Below, one piece after another: positions 43,219 to 51,075 of a DNA stretch of 64,000 nt (positions are counted from its first letter, which is position 1; each line of letters begins with the position of its first letter). The position numbers and the translations under genes were made by a program. Under the pieces are notes generated by a model. It worked only from the letters and a program-made list of their open reading frames with translations. It was not told the origin of the DNA and made no database searches. This DNA comes from Paenibacillus glycanilyticus NBRC 16618 (GTDB taxonomy: Bacteria > Bacillota > Bacilli > Paenibacillales > Paenibacillaceae). The DNA lies in assembly GCF_004000805.1 (NCBI RefSeq), contig NZ_BILY01000009.1, positions 62,001 to 126,000 of the forward strand, in the 5' to 3' direction.

Positions 43219-44385
43219 ATGGAATGTTTTCAATATCATAATCCAACCAAATTATTGTTTGGCAAAGGCCAGCTAAGTGCATTGCCTGATGAAATCGCTG
43301 CGTACGGCTCTAGAATTCTGTTTCTTTATGGAGGAGGCAGCATCAAGAAGAGCGGTCTATATGATCAAGTTATGTCTTTGCTAAAGGGCATGAATGCGGA
43401 AGTAGCAGAACTGGGGGGCGTTGAACCAAATCCTCGCCTGACCACTGTAAAAAAAGGAATTGAGCTCATCCGAAAACGCAAACTGGAGTTTATTCTAGCC
43501 GTAGGAGGTGGTAGTGTAATTGACTGCGCCAAGGCTATTGCGGCGGGCGTGCCTTATGAAGGAAATGTATGGGATATCGTAACCCGGAAGGCCCCGGTTC
43601 CGTCATCGGCGGTTCCGATCGGAACCGTGTTGACACTTGCTGCTACCGGTTCCGAAATGAATGGGGGATCTGTTATTACGAATTGGGAAGAAAACGACAA
43701 ACGTTCCTTTGGTTCGATTCACGTGAATCCTAAATTCAGTATTCTTGATCCCGAGTTGACGTTCTCCGTACCAAGAGACCAGACGGTATACGGCATTGTC
43801 GATATCATGTCCCATGTGTTCGAGCAATATTTTCATGCCTCTTCCAATGCGCCTTTGCAGGAGCGTTTCGGCGAATCTATTCTGCGGACTGTCATTGAGA
43901 CCGCACCTAAGCTTGTGAATGACCTGAACAATTACGAATACAGGGAAGTCATGCTGCTAAACGGTACGTTTGCATTAAACGGTACGTTATCCATGGGGGT
44001 AAAAACTGATTGGGCCACCCATATGATAGAACATGCCGTTTCTGCGGTCCACGATATTCCGCATGGCGGAGGACTTGCCATTCTGTTCCCGCACTGGATG
44101 GATTATGTGTCCAAGCGCAACCCTGAAAAGGCTGCACAGCTAGGCGTCCGTGTTTTTGGTTTGCATGCTGAAGGGAAGTCGACTGCGGAAATGGCTTCCG
44201 AAACGGTTCAGGCTTTAAGAAAGTTCTGGACATCAATCGGTGCGCCTGCCGCATTATCTGATTACGGAATCGACAACAAAGAGATTGAGCTGATGGCCGA
44301 GCGTGCTATGGTAGCGACTATGATCGGCGGCTATGTACCTCTGCAAAAAGATGACGTTAGAGAGATCTTAACCCGGTCACTGTAA
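43219..44385 (+). CDS. Iron-containing alcohol dehydrogenase (butanol dehydrogenase/YugJ-K type)
   Basis: A 388-residue group III alcohol dehydrogenase. The nucleotide region VGGGSVIDCAKAIAAG and the metal ligands in DIMSHVFEQYFH, TDWATHMIEHAVS and HDIPHGGGLAILFPHWM (histidine pairs) are all present. Such enzymes reduce aldehydes to alcohols with NADPH in the cytoplasm. AGGAAG precedes the ATG; it starts 33 bases after the quinone reductase gene. Within this operon it probably reduces aldehydes formed from reactive carbonyls. Confidence 0.93.
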   Translation: MECFQYHNPTKLLFGKGQLSALPDEIAAYGSRILFLYGGGSIKKSGLYDQVMSLLKGMNAEVAELGGVEPNPRLTTVKKGIELIRKRKLEFILAVGGGSVIDCAKAIAAGVPYEGNVWDIVTRKAPVPSSAVPIGTVLTLAATGSEMNGGSVITNWEENDKRSFGSIHVNPKFSILDPELTFSVPRDQTVYGIVDIMSHVFEQYFHASSNAPLQERFGESILRTVIETAPKLVNDLNNYEYREVMLLNGTFALNGTLSMGVKTDWATHMIEHAVSAVHDIPHGGGLAILFPHWMDYVSKRNPEKAAQLGVRVFGLHAEGKSTAEMASETVQALRKFWTSIGAPAALSDYGIDNKEIELMAERAMVATMIGGYVPLQKDDVREILTRSL

Positions 44386-44419
44386 GTCAAATAAGTTATG
44401 GAGACGAGGAGTGCGTTAT

Positions 44420-44719
44420 ATGTCTGCAGTTACAATTATGGCCCTGCTAAAGGCGAAGTCCGGGAAAGAGGACGAGCTTCGGTCCTCGCTTAAAAAGGTC
44501 GCTGCTCCTTCAAGGGCTGAAGCGGGCAATGTTGAGTACATTGTGCACGAATCGCACGATCTGCCGGGACAATTCGCCTTCTATGAAACATGGAAGGATG
44601 AGGCAGCCGTGCAAGACCATCTTCAAAGTGTGCATTATCAGGCATACCGCAAAACGATTGAGCCTTTGCTGGAGTCACGCACAATACACCGTTTGCGCAA
44701 ACTGGACCTGCAAGGATGA
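44420..44719 (+). CDS. ABM-domain quinol monooxygenase-like protein (YgiN type)
   Basis: A 99-residue single ABM domain: VTIMALLKAKSGKEDELRSSLKKVAAPSRAEAGNVEYIVHESHDLPGQFAFYETWKDEAAVQDHLQSVHYQAYRKTIEPLL. The FYE.W and the L.S.H...Y segments are those of the YgiN family of quinol monooxygenases and dimeric alpha/beta barrels. ATG 44420 lies 9 bases after GAGGAG; GTG 44411 overlaps that site. Its stop overlaps the LysR start (ATGA). Confidence 0.88.
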   Translation: MSAVTIMALLKAKSGKEDELRSSLKKVAAPSRAEAGNVEYIVHESHDLPGQFAFYETWKDEAAVQDHLQSVHYQAYRKTIEPLLESRTIHRLRKLDLQG

Positions 44720-45621
44720 TTGATTTCGAGTGGTACCGGAGTTTTGTCAGTATTTATAAACATCGTTCTGTTTCAGCGGCTGCACAAGCCCGCATGATGA
44801 CCCAGCCTGCTATGAGCCAACATTTGGCCGCTTTGGAAGCGGATGTCGGGGGGCCGCTGTTTATCCGAGCTCCACGCAAAATGATTCCGACGAACAAAGG
44901 TAAGGAATTATATACCAGAATTGTGCCGCATATCGAAAATTTGGAGAGCATCTCGCTGGAAGTGAAATATGCCGCACCTGAAGGGGCGGCACCTGTAGTG
45001 CGGATCGGCGCTCCGGCAGAGTATTTCACCTATCAGGCCGCTTCGAGGCTAAACGGGTTGGAGCTTCGGTTTATTGTTCGCTTCGGTATCGCGGAGTTTC
45101 TTTTGGACGATCTCCAAAAAGACGAGCTTGATATCATTATTACTACGCAAAATCCCCAGATCTCCGGGATTGAATATGCAAGGCTGGAGATTGAGCGGTT
45201 CTTCGTTACGGCACCGGCGGATTGTGAAGTCGATGTGGACGAGATCAGCGGGATCGAAGGTTGGCTGGCGTCATGTAATTGGTTAAGCTATGGACTTGAG
45301 CTCCCTATTATCAGACGGTTTTGGCGGGAACATTTCGGCAAGCGGCCGGAGTTGCAAGCAACGCATATCATACCTGACTTAAGAGGTATTCTGTCAGCCG
45401 TGGAGCATGGGATGGGGATAAGTGTTTTGCCTGCCTATCTTATTGAGGACGCTGTCCGCCGCCAAAGATGCCGGGTATTGTTCCCTGAACTCTCTGTAGA
45501 AAACATCATCTATGCTGCGTTCAAACTGGAGAAGAAAGAAAACCCGTTGTTGGCGAAGCTACTTGAGTCGCTGCAAGATAGCGGATCGGGGGCAAACAAC
45601 CTCAGCTATGGACGTTCATAA
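44716..45621 (+). CDS. LysR family transcriptional regulator of the detoxification operon
   Basis: A 301-residue LysR protein: N-terminal winged helix (SVSAAAQARMMTQPAMSQHLAALEADVGGPLFIRAPRKMIPTNKGKEL) and a periplasmic-binding-protein-like effector domain (from about residue 92; GMGISVLPAYLIEDAVRR near 235). Its ATG overlaps the stop of the ABM gene, so regulator and enzymes are one unit, unusual for LysR proteins, which are mostly divergent. That implies autoregulation of the whole operon. The inducer may be a quinone or aldehyde; this is inference from gene content. Confidence 0.93.
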   Translation: MIDFEWYRSFVSIYKHRSVSAAAQARMMTQPAMSQHLAALEADVGGPLFIRAPRKMIPTNKGKELYTRIVPHIENLESISLEVKYAAPEGAAPVVRIGAPAEYFTYQAASRLNGLELRFIVRFGIAEFLLDDLQKDELDIIITTQNPQISGIEYARLEIERFFVTAPADCEVDVDEISGIEGWLASCNWLSYGLELPIIRRFWREHFGKRPELQATHIIPDLRGILSAVEHGMGISVLPAYLIEDAVRRQRCRVLFPELSVENIIYAAFKLEKKENPLLAKLLESLQDSGSGANNLSYGRS

Positions 45622-45642
45622 TTGCTGGAATTAAACGTTACA

Positions 45643-45670
45643 AGAGTCGGCCCTCGCGGCCGTCTTTTGT
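45643..45670 (+). terminator. Probable terminator after the LysR gene
   Basis: CGGCC and GGCCG pair around CTCGC with weak extension by AGT/TCT-like ends, followed by TCTTTTG. Confidence 0.55.
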
Positions 45671-45760
45671 TTGTGCTGGTGAAAAATGAAGCTTATTAAA
45701 CATATTCATCATTAAGGTTATGTGTATGATTTTGAAAGAGAGGGGATTGTGAGGGGACGG

Positions 45761-45833
45761 AGAACGTTAGTTTAAAAAAACAGCAGCAGTCTAGGACTTT
45801 ATTTTCACGTCCATGACTGCTGCTGTTCCGTTT
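45761..45833. repeat. 73-bp hairpin repeat, copy 1
   Basis: Begins AGAACGTTAGTTTAAAAA and contains AACAGCAGCAGTC (45779-45791) pairing perfectly with GACTGCTGCTGTT (45815-45827), ending CCGTTT. The same sequence, with only a few differences, recurs at 49641-49711. It may be a bidirectional terminator module or a small dispersed repeat. Confidence 0.85.
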
Positions 45834-46135
45834 CTAAGGGGCAGTCTAACGTCAATTCTTAACTACAAATACTGAGTTCGGTATAAACGGAACAGGTCAT
45901 ACTTGCTACCAGATTAATGTTACAAATAAATTACATCTTGTATATACTTTTGAAACATGTTTTTTGCATGATTAATACATAGAACGTATCCGGAGTATCA
46001 ACAAGTTAGGCCAGCAGAAGCAGAAATCGAGGAGATAATAGAGCAGCTGCTGAGCGACTTCGGTTGTGACTGTGTCGTATAGCTATTGCAACATGAACGG
46101 GGAGCACCCCCGACATCCCAAGGAGGTAGAAAATA
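45834..46135 (+). other. Gene-free leader upstream of the YjgB-like gene
   Basis: No open frame of useful length. A short GC-rich hairpin, CGGGG-AGCAC-CCCCG, lies at about 46098-46112 just before the AAGGAGGT site. Together with the repeat at 45761 the stretch without a gene from 45622 is about 510 bases. Confidence 0.5.
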
Positions 46136-46726
46136 ATGAAAGTTTATAAATCCATGAAAAAAATTGCGGTGGCTACAGTTGCCGCCGGAACTTTAGCTTT
46201 AACAGCTGTGGCAACCGTCCCATCCCATGCGGCCGCTACTCAAACTGCTGCTCCTGTCGACGCACATACAAAAGCTTACCAAACGCTGATGAGCTTCTAT
46301 AAGCCGGCCCTTAACGGTCAGTTCCCTAATTTCCATGGGTTTACGATTGGTTTAACTACGCATGCATCTGTTATCAAGGCAATTGGACAAGCTGAATCCC
46401 CTGCTAAAGACTCCGATGGCTTCGATGTTTATCACGCCGAAATGGGGCATCCTGGGTATGCAATTAGCTATAAGCTAGGTAAAATTAAGGAAATGCGATA
46501 TTTCGGAACAAATGTTGAGCGTGAGACCAACCTAGGTGGGATTACCGTCAAGATGCTTACTCAACACTGGGGTACTCCCAATGAGTCCGTCCTGATTAAG
46601 TCCGGCAAAACCGTACAGAAGAAAATCACCTACGTTCGTGGCAAATATCAACTTGAATTCATCTTTGATGGTACGAATGGATCGGGTCTGAATCATATTA
46701 ATCTTGTGAACAAAGAAATTAAGTAA
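46136..46726 (+). CDS. Secreted YjgB-like (DUF4309) protein
   Basis: A 196-residue exported protein. The signal peptide covers MKKIAVATVAAGTLALTAVATVPSHA, cleaved near AAA (about residue 35). The mature part (ALNGQFPNFHGFTIGLTTHASVIKAIGQAES, DVYHAEMGHPGYAISYKLGKIKEMRYFGTNVERETNLGGIT, LTQHWGTPNES) has the layout of the DUF4309/YjgB family, whose function is unknown. AAGGAGGT lies 8 bases before the ATG. The gene stands alone after a long leader and is followed by a transposase-like remnant. Confidence 0.75.
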   Translation: MKVYKSMKKIAVATVAAGTLALTAVATVPSHAAATQTAAPVDAHTKAYQTLMSFYKPALNGQFPNFHGFTIGLTTHASVIKAIGQAESPAKDSDGFDVYHAEMGHPGYAISYKLGKIKEMRYFGTNVERETNLGGITVKMLTQHWGTPNESVLIKSGKTVQKKITYVRGKYQLEFIFDGTNGSGLNHINLVNKEIK

Positions 46727-46748
46727 CTATGCACGATAAAATGATGTA

Positions 46749-46854
46749 CTAAGCGGCCTTGTTCCTAAATTCCATCGGATCAAGGCTGGCCAACACAGGC
46801 TTCCTTTCATCAGGAGGTCTGTTTTTTGTTGAGTGCGTGTCTAGAGGCACGCTA
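46749..46854 (-). pseudogene. Remnant of a transposase C-terminus
   Basis: On the minus strand the frame that ends at 46749 encodes KPVLASLDPMEFRNKAA before its stop, like the L..L.P.EFR..AA tails of DDE transposases of the IS3 type. Nothing else of an insertion sequence remains; the adjoining AraC gene ends at 46855. The evidence is a short tail match from memory, so this is tentative. Confidence 0.35.
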
Positions 46855-47709
46855 TTAAGCATTTCCTTGCGTCTTGCGGTATTGGCTTGGCGTCTGCTGG
46901 TAGGCTTGCTTGAATATCTTCTCGAAATGGGGCACCGTGTTGAAGCCTGCCGCAAAACATACCTCCGTAATCGTAAGTGAAGTGGAGGCGAGGAGCGACT
47001 GCGCGAATTTCAGCCGCAGCTGCTGCAGATAAACCTGATATGGAACGCCAACCTGCTTATGAAAGCATTCGCTGAAATACGTAGGCGATATGCCTGCATA
47101 ATTGGCAACTTTAGCTAGCGTCAGCTGTTCCCTGAAATGATGATGCATATAGACGAGCGTTCGTCGCACGGAAGGATGCAAGACGTTTGATATCGGATGA
47201 TTCACAAGGGGGGCGGAGCTCGCCGCTCGCTTGCAGGCTCTCGCCAGATCAATAAGCAGACGCTCAAGAGCGCCTTGCATGATAATGCGATAGCCAACGT
47301 CAGCATGCACGCTTTCATCCCATATCCGCTTGCAGATTTCTTCCAGTTGATCGGCTTCCTTGCCATGGAATTGATGGATATACGCCGTATCCGCAGCAAA
47401 GATTAACTCCAGCAATTCATTGTTAATGACGGATTCCAGAAAGATGAGATCGTACAGATATATCGTTTCGCCAGGATCTGGGATAATCTCATGGAAGTCG
47501 GCAGGCGTCATTAGAAACAGCATCCCTCGTTCAAGTCTTGTCGGGACGCCATTCAACGTATGAACGCCGGATCCGGAGAGAACAAAAGCAATTTCAAAAA
47601 ACTCATGCCAATGCGTATCGATTTTCTCATTGATCGTATGGTGGAAGATCCGAAAGGGGGAGGAGCTGGCAAGATAGTTTTCATTTAGTAATCGTTCAGG
47701 CGTAATCAT
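46855..47709 (-). CDS. AraC family transcriptional regulator (cassette 2)
   Basis: A 284-residue one-component AraC protein. The cupin sensor has THWHEFFEIAFVLSGSGVHTLNGVPTRLERGMLFLMTPADFHEI, and the C-terminal DNA-binding part has LAKVANYAGISPTYFSECFHKQVGVPYQVYLQQLRLKFAQSLL and ITEVCFAAGFNTVPHFEKIFKQAYQQTPSQYRK. It is divergent from a PhyH-isomerase operon, the same arrangement as cassette 1, though its sequence is clearly different from the regulator at 32895. About 190 bases separate it from the PhyH start. Confidence 0.92.
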   Translation of the reverse strand: MITPERLLNENYLASSSPFRIFHHTINEKIDTHWHEFFEIAFVLSGSGVHTLNGVPTRLERGMLFLMTPADFHEIIPDPGETIYLYDLIFLESVINNELLELIFAADTAYIHQFHGKEADQLEEICKRIWDESVHADVGYRIIMQGALERLLIDLARACKRAASSAPLVNHPISNVLHPSVRRTLVYMHHHFREQLTLAKVANYAGISPTYFSECFHKQVGVPYQVYLQQLRLKFAQSLLASTSLTITEVCFAAGFNTVPHFEKIFKQAYQQTPSQYRKTQGNA

Positions 47710-47899
47710 GGAATTAAAGTCGTTCCCTTCCTTCTGTTTTGTATCTGCTACTACAATACCCTATGGACATCCGGTTATAAATCATTTATTGCCTAATCCG
47801 AAGATATGCATGGTTTTGCCTAAGCAAAATGTAGAGGGATTATTGGATAGAAATTATGATAGAGGTGTAAAGAAAACGACGCTAAGGAGCGATTTTATA

Positions 47900-48637
47900 A
47901 TGACTGCTCAACAGCTTACCCAAGAAGAAGTATTCCATTACGAGAAAAACGGTTTTCTACTTCAGAAGAAACCATTGTTCTCACCAGAAAAAATGCAAGA
48001 GTTGTCGGGCATCTTCGAAGAACAGTGGGCAGCGGTTGGAAAGAAGCTCAACAGCGAGCTGGATACCCCGCATTTCCGCGATGAGCGCCTGCTGAAGTTT
48101 TTGCTCAGCGATGAAGTACTTGATCTAGTTGAGCCGTTAATTGGTCCAAATATCGGCTTGTGGTCCAGCCATTTCATCGCGAAGGAGCCGCTTGTAGGCA
48201 AGCAGACGCCATGGCATGAGGACTCTGCTTATTGGAAAGGCAGAATGGACAGGTTAGACAAGATTGTTACCGTATGGCTGGCTATCGACCGAAGCAATCA
48301 AGAAAACGGCTGCATGCGCGTTATTCCGGGCACGCACACGAACGGATTCTCCGAATACGAATCGGTGAGCGAAGACAGCAATATTTTCAATAGCCAGATT
48401 AAAAATATCGATGAGTCCAAAGCCGTTTATTTCGAGCTGGAGCCAGGCGAATGCTCTCTTCACGACTCGAGAATTATTCACGGTGCGAAGGCGAACACGA
48501 GCGAATTCCGAAGATGCGGCTACACGATGCGTTATTTCTCCACAGAAGCTTACGTTATTCCAGAGAAGAATCCTGGCTTCAAAATTTGGCTGGCACGCGG
48601 GAAAAACATAGCTGGCAGCCTGTTTGTTAACGAATAA
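47900..48637 (+). CDS. Phytanoyl-CoA dioxygenase (PhyH) family Fe(II)/2-oxoglutarate enzyme (cassette 2)
   Basis: A 245-residue dioxygenase. The facial triad is His106 and Asp108 in TPWHEDSAYW and His194 in RIIHGAKANT, with the 2-oxoglutarate arginine in SEFRRCGYTMRYF. VFHYEKNGFLLQKKPLF near residue 11 is the family's first motif. ATG 47900 follows AAGGAG by 10 bases; an upstream in-frame extension of 64 residues has no site and overlaps the regulator start. The isomerase gene follows 33 bases later. Substrate unknown. Confidence 0.87.
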   Translation: MTAQQLTQEEVFHYEKNGFLLQKKPLFSPEKMQELSGIFEEQWAAVGKKLNSELDTPHFRDERLLKFLLSDEVLDLVEPLIGPNIGLWSSHFIAKEPLVGKQTPWHEDSAYWKGRMDRLDKIVTVWLAIDRSNQENGCMRVIPGTHTNGFSEYESVSEDSNIFNSQIKNIDESKAVYFELEPGECSLHDSRIIHGAKANTSEFRRCGYTMRYFSTEAYVIPEKNPGFKIWLARGKNIAGSLFVNE

Positions 48638-48670
48638 TTCCAATTTAGACGATAAGGGGATTCGTATACG

Positions 48671-49471
48671 ATGCAGTTAAAGCTGTATAAAGCACTATGG
48701 GGGATGCCCGGTACGTACGCAAGCCAGCTCCAGCAAGCGAAAGAAGAAGGGTATGACGGGATTGAAGCTCCGCTTCCGCCTGTAGCGGATGAAGCAGCGT
48801 TCAAAGGTTTGCTCGAGACATACGAGCTGGATTACATTGCCCAGATCGTGACAGCAGAGGAGCACATTGCTTCCTTCGCGGAACAAGTGAAACGGGTAAC
48901 CGAATTTAATCCCCAGCTTATCGTTTCCCATAGTGCCAAAGATTGGATGCCGGAGGCCGAAACAGACCGTTTCTTCGAAGCTGCCTTGAAGGTAGAGCAG
49001 CAATACAAGCTCCCTATTGGGCACGAAACGCATCGGGCACGGGCGATGTTCTCTCCTTGGTCAACGGCCCGGCTGCTGAAAAAGTTTCCCGAGCTTCGTA
49101 TAACCGCGGACTTCAGCCATTGGTGCAATGTATGCGAATCGATGCTGGAGGATCAGGAGGATACTATGCGGTTGGCCATCAAGCGAGCTACTCATGTACA
49201 TGGAAGGGTAGGCCACGCGGAGGGTCCGCAGGTTTCGCATCCCGCAGCGCCGGAGTATGCTTATGAAACCTCGAGGTTTCTGACTTGGTGGGGACAAATC
49301 GCGGAAGCAATGGCTGCTGCGGGCAACGCTTCGATGTCACTCACGCCTGAGTTTGGACCGCCGGGCTACATGCCGCAGCTTCCGTTTACAAAGCAAGCGG
49401 TAGCCGAACTAAACGAGGTCAATCAGTGGATTGCCGAGCAAGTTAGATCTCAGTTTGCTCTTTGGTTATAA
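48671..49471 (+). CDS. TIM-barrel sugar isomerase/epimerase-like protein (cassette 2)
   Basis: A 266-residue xylose-isomerase-like TIM barrel. GHETHRARAMF, PELRITADFSHWCNVCESM, HVHGRVGHAEGPQ and LTPEFGPPGYMP align with the same motifs of the protein at 30955, so the two are paralogues. It has no signal peptide. It lies directly after the PhyH gene and is presumably cotranslated. About 170 bases without a gene separate it from the second 73-bp repeat. Confidence 0.83.
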   Translation: MQLKLYKALWGMPGTYASQLQQAKEEGYDGIEAPLPPVADEAAFKGLLETYELDYIAQIVTAEEHIASFAEQVKRVTEFNPQLIVSHSAKDWMPEAETDRFFEAALKVEQQYKLPIGHETHRARAMFSPWSTARLLKKFPELRITADFSHWCNVCESMLEDQEDTMRLAIKRATHVHGRVGHAEGPQVSHPAAPEYAYETSRFLTWWGQIAEAMAAAGNASMSLTPEFGPPGYMPQLPFTKQAVAELNEVNQWIAEQVRSQFALWL

Positions 49472-49640
49472 AGTTATTCGCACCACTATTAAAGCCACTT
49501 TGTTTGCAGTAAAAATGAATCCGACACAGATTCCAGGATGCGTATTTTTTTATTCTTGGGCACTTTTAAGATGCCCCCTTTAAAGAAGGAATTTGGCAGT
49601 TAATATCTGAGGGATATCACGTTATTTAGTTAAACTAAAA

Positions 49641-49711
49641 AGAACGTTAGTTAAAAAACAGCAGCAGTCTAGGACTTTATTTTCACGCCTATGACTGCTG
49701 CTGTTCCGTTT
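49641..49711. repeat. 73-bp hairpin repeat, copy 2
   Basis: Begins AGAACGTTAGTTAAAAA, contains AACAGCAGCAGTC and GACTGCTGCTGTT with the same loop sequence as copy 1 apart from a few bases, and ends CCGTTT. Same orientation as the copy at 45761; the two bracket 3.8 kb holding the YjgB-like gene, the transposase remnant and cassette 2. Confidence 0.85.
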
Positions 49712-49731
49712 ATAGATGTGGAAGGAATGTT

Positions 49732-49771
49732 TAGACAAACCCTATATATTTTTGTATAATGACTGTATAGG
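49732..49771 (+). promoter_or_regulatory. Promoter and inverted repeat of the CarH-like gene
   Basis: TAGACA (49732-49737) and TATAAT (49755-49760) are 17 bases apart. The -10 hexamer sits between CCTATA (49741-49746) and TATAGG (49766-49771), an inverted repeat that could be an operator for autorepression by the encoded regulator. Inference only. Confidence 0.5.
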
Positions 49772-49841
49772 TTATGAAAACATTAAAGCAAAGTTTTACC
49801 TTAGGTTTAGGCGCATTAAGAACAGAAAGGAAGTATCCATC

Positions 49842-50774
49842 ATGTTTACAATTAAGCAAGTCTCAGCGATGCTGGATATCCCTGCTGTCACCCTTCGTGC
49901 TTGGGAACAGAGATATGGAGCTGTAACCCCGACCAGAACGGATACCGGTTACCGGCTGTTTACCGAACAGGATGTCGAAGACTTGCGCTGGCTCAAAGCA
50001 ATGACAGAGGAACGTGGTATGTCGATCAGTCAGGCTGTCACGTTGAAAAAGAGCCGGAAGAGCAATCTTTTCAGGCTTGAGACGTACGACTCAACTGTGG
50101 CCGGTGATAAACATGATAATCATGAACAAACGGTTAAGAATCTGTATGACCTCCTAAGCGCTTTCCGATCCCAGCAAGCAAAGGCGTTGCTGGATATGGG
50201 ATTTTCGATGTTCGGTTACGAAACGATGATTATCAAGGTGCTGGTCCCTTTACTTATTAAAGTCGGTGATGAATGGGAAGCCGGACGCGCGTCGGTTGCC
50301 CAGGAACATTTTATTACGCAATTCGTTACCCAGCGCTGCTATGGTTTTTTTCAACTTTTCCCATTTGATGAGACGCTACCTAAAGTGCTTGCCTTTTGTC
50401 CTTCTAAAGAGCAGCATCATTTGGGTTTAATGCTGTTTTCCTTATTTCTCAGGCAACGTGGAGTCGAGGTGCTGTACCTCGGTCCCGATACGCCGGAAAG
50501 CGGAATCGAACAGATCATCAAGGATCAACGCATAGAGGTTATTGCAATTTCACTGTCCGATCGACGACTTTTATCCGATACGTTAGCTCTTATCGACAAG
50601 TTAAGAGAGAGGTTCGCAAACCTATCCTTCTCGCTGGGCGGAAGAGGATTCGAAGGTGTTAACGAGCCTTATAACTCCTGGTGCCAGCCGGGAGGCAATC
50701 AGGGCGAATGGGGAAACTGGGTTGATCGACTTTTACTTGCTCGCAAGCCAACAGTATCGGAGAGTGGTTCTTAG
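49842..50774 (+). CDS. MerR-type regulator with B12-binding photosensory domain (CarH/LitR-like)
   Basis: A 310-residue protein. The MerR helix-turn-helix (1-70) has TIKQVSAMLDIPAVTLRAWEQRYG and RTDTGYRLFTEQDVEDLRWL. A four-helix bundle follows with the W-x9-EH adenosylcobalamin motif (Trp145, Glu155-His156). The cobalamin-binding Rossmann part has E-x-H-x-x-G (EQHHLG, 190-195) with His192 as probable lower ligand. CarH proteins repress carotenoid genes in the dark as B12-bound tetramers and release DNA in light. The residue after Trp145 is Glu where Thermus CarH, as I recall, has the His that ligates cobalt after illumination. ATG 49842 follows AAAGGAAG. The carotenoid operon is next. Confidence 0.9.
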   Translation: MFTIKQVSAMLDIPAVTLRAWEQRYGAVTPTRTDTGYRLFTEQDVEDLRWLKAMTEERGMSISQAVTLKKSRKSNLFRLETYDSTVAGDKHDNHEQTVKNLYDLLSAFRSQQAKALLDMGFSMFGYETMIIKVLVPLLIKVGDEWEAGRASVAQEHFITQFVTQRCYGFFQLFPFDETLPKVLAFCPSKEQHHLGLMLFSLFLRQRGVEVLYLGPDTPESGIEQIIKDQRIEVIAISLSDRRLLSDTLALIDKLRERFANLSFSLGGRGFEGVNEPYNSWCQPGGNQGEWGNWVDRLLLARKPTVSESGS

Positions 50775-50843
50775 CAAGGTTTTAAAGCGGGAATAAGATT
50801 TGTTTTTGAGCAAGTTGACCTGGAGTAGAAACAACATGTTCGG

Positions 50844-50893
50844 AATTGGTGCCTCGAATATTCTGGAGCTTAGAGGTACCAATCTTCTTTTTT
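50844..50893 (+). terminator. Terminator after the CarH-like gene
   Basis: ATTGGTGCCTC (50845-50855) pairs with GAGGTACCAAT (50873-50883, one G-T), followed by CTTCTTTTTT. Confidence 0.7.
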
Positions 50894-51018
50894 ACATAAG
50901 TGAGGTATAAAAGCACGAAAAAATATACATAATTGTGCCATTTACTTATCTATGGCGAGATCGCTCTAATCTAGCAATAATCGTCTGAATAATGCGACAT
51001 ATTTGTTCGTCGAGCGGT

Positions 51019-51039
51019 GTTTCTTGCACATAAAGAAAC
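51019..51039. promoter_or_regulatory. Inverted repeat upstream of the carotenoid operon
   Basis: GTTTCTT (51019-51025) and AAGAAAC (51033-51039) form a perfect dyad with a 7-base spacer, 36 bases before the crtM start. It is a candidate operator for the CarH-like regulator. I could not identify a convincing -35/-10 pair in the 180 bases before it. Confidence 0.4.
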
Positions 51040-51075
51040 GATTAGGTGCCTGTAGGGTAAGAAGGGGAGAGGTTT

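Noticed and set aside
46008-46082. Short frame before the YjgB-like gene ending in LLSDFGCDCVV
   Set aside because: Only 23 codons, without a start codon, ribosome site or recognised family.
45761-49711. Paired hairpin repeats considered as terminal repeats of an intact insertion sequence
   Set aside because: They are in direct rather than inverted orientation and no intact transposase lies between them.
50941-50965. TTTACTTATC word before crtM resembling the island element
   Set aside because: Only about ten bases agree and the CGTT end and TTGA start are missing; likely chance.
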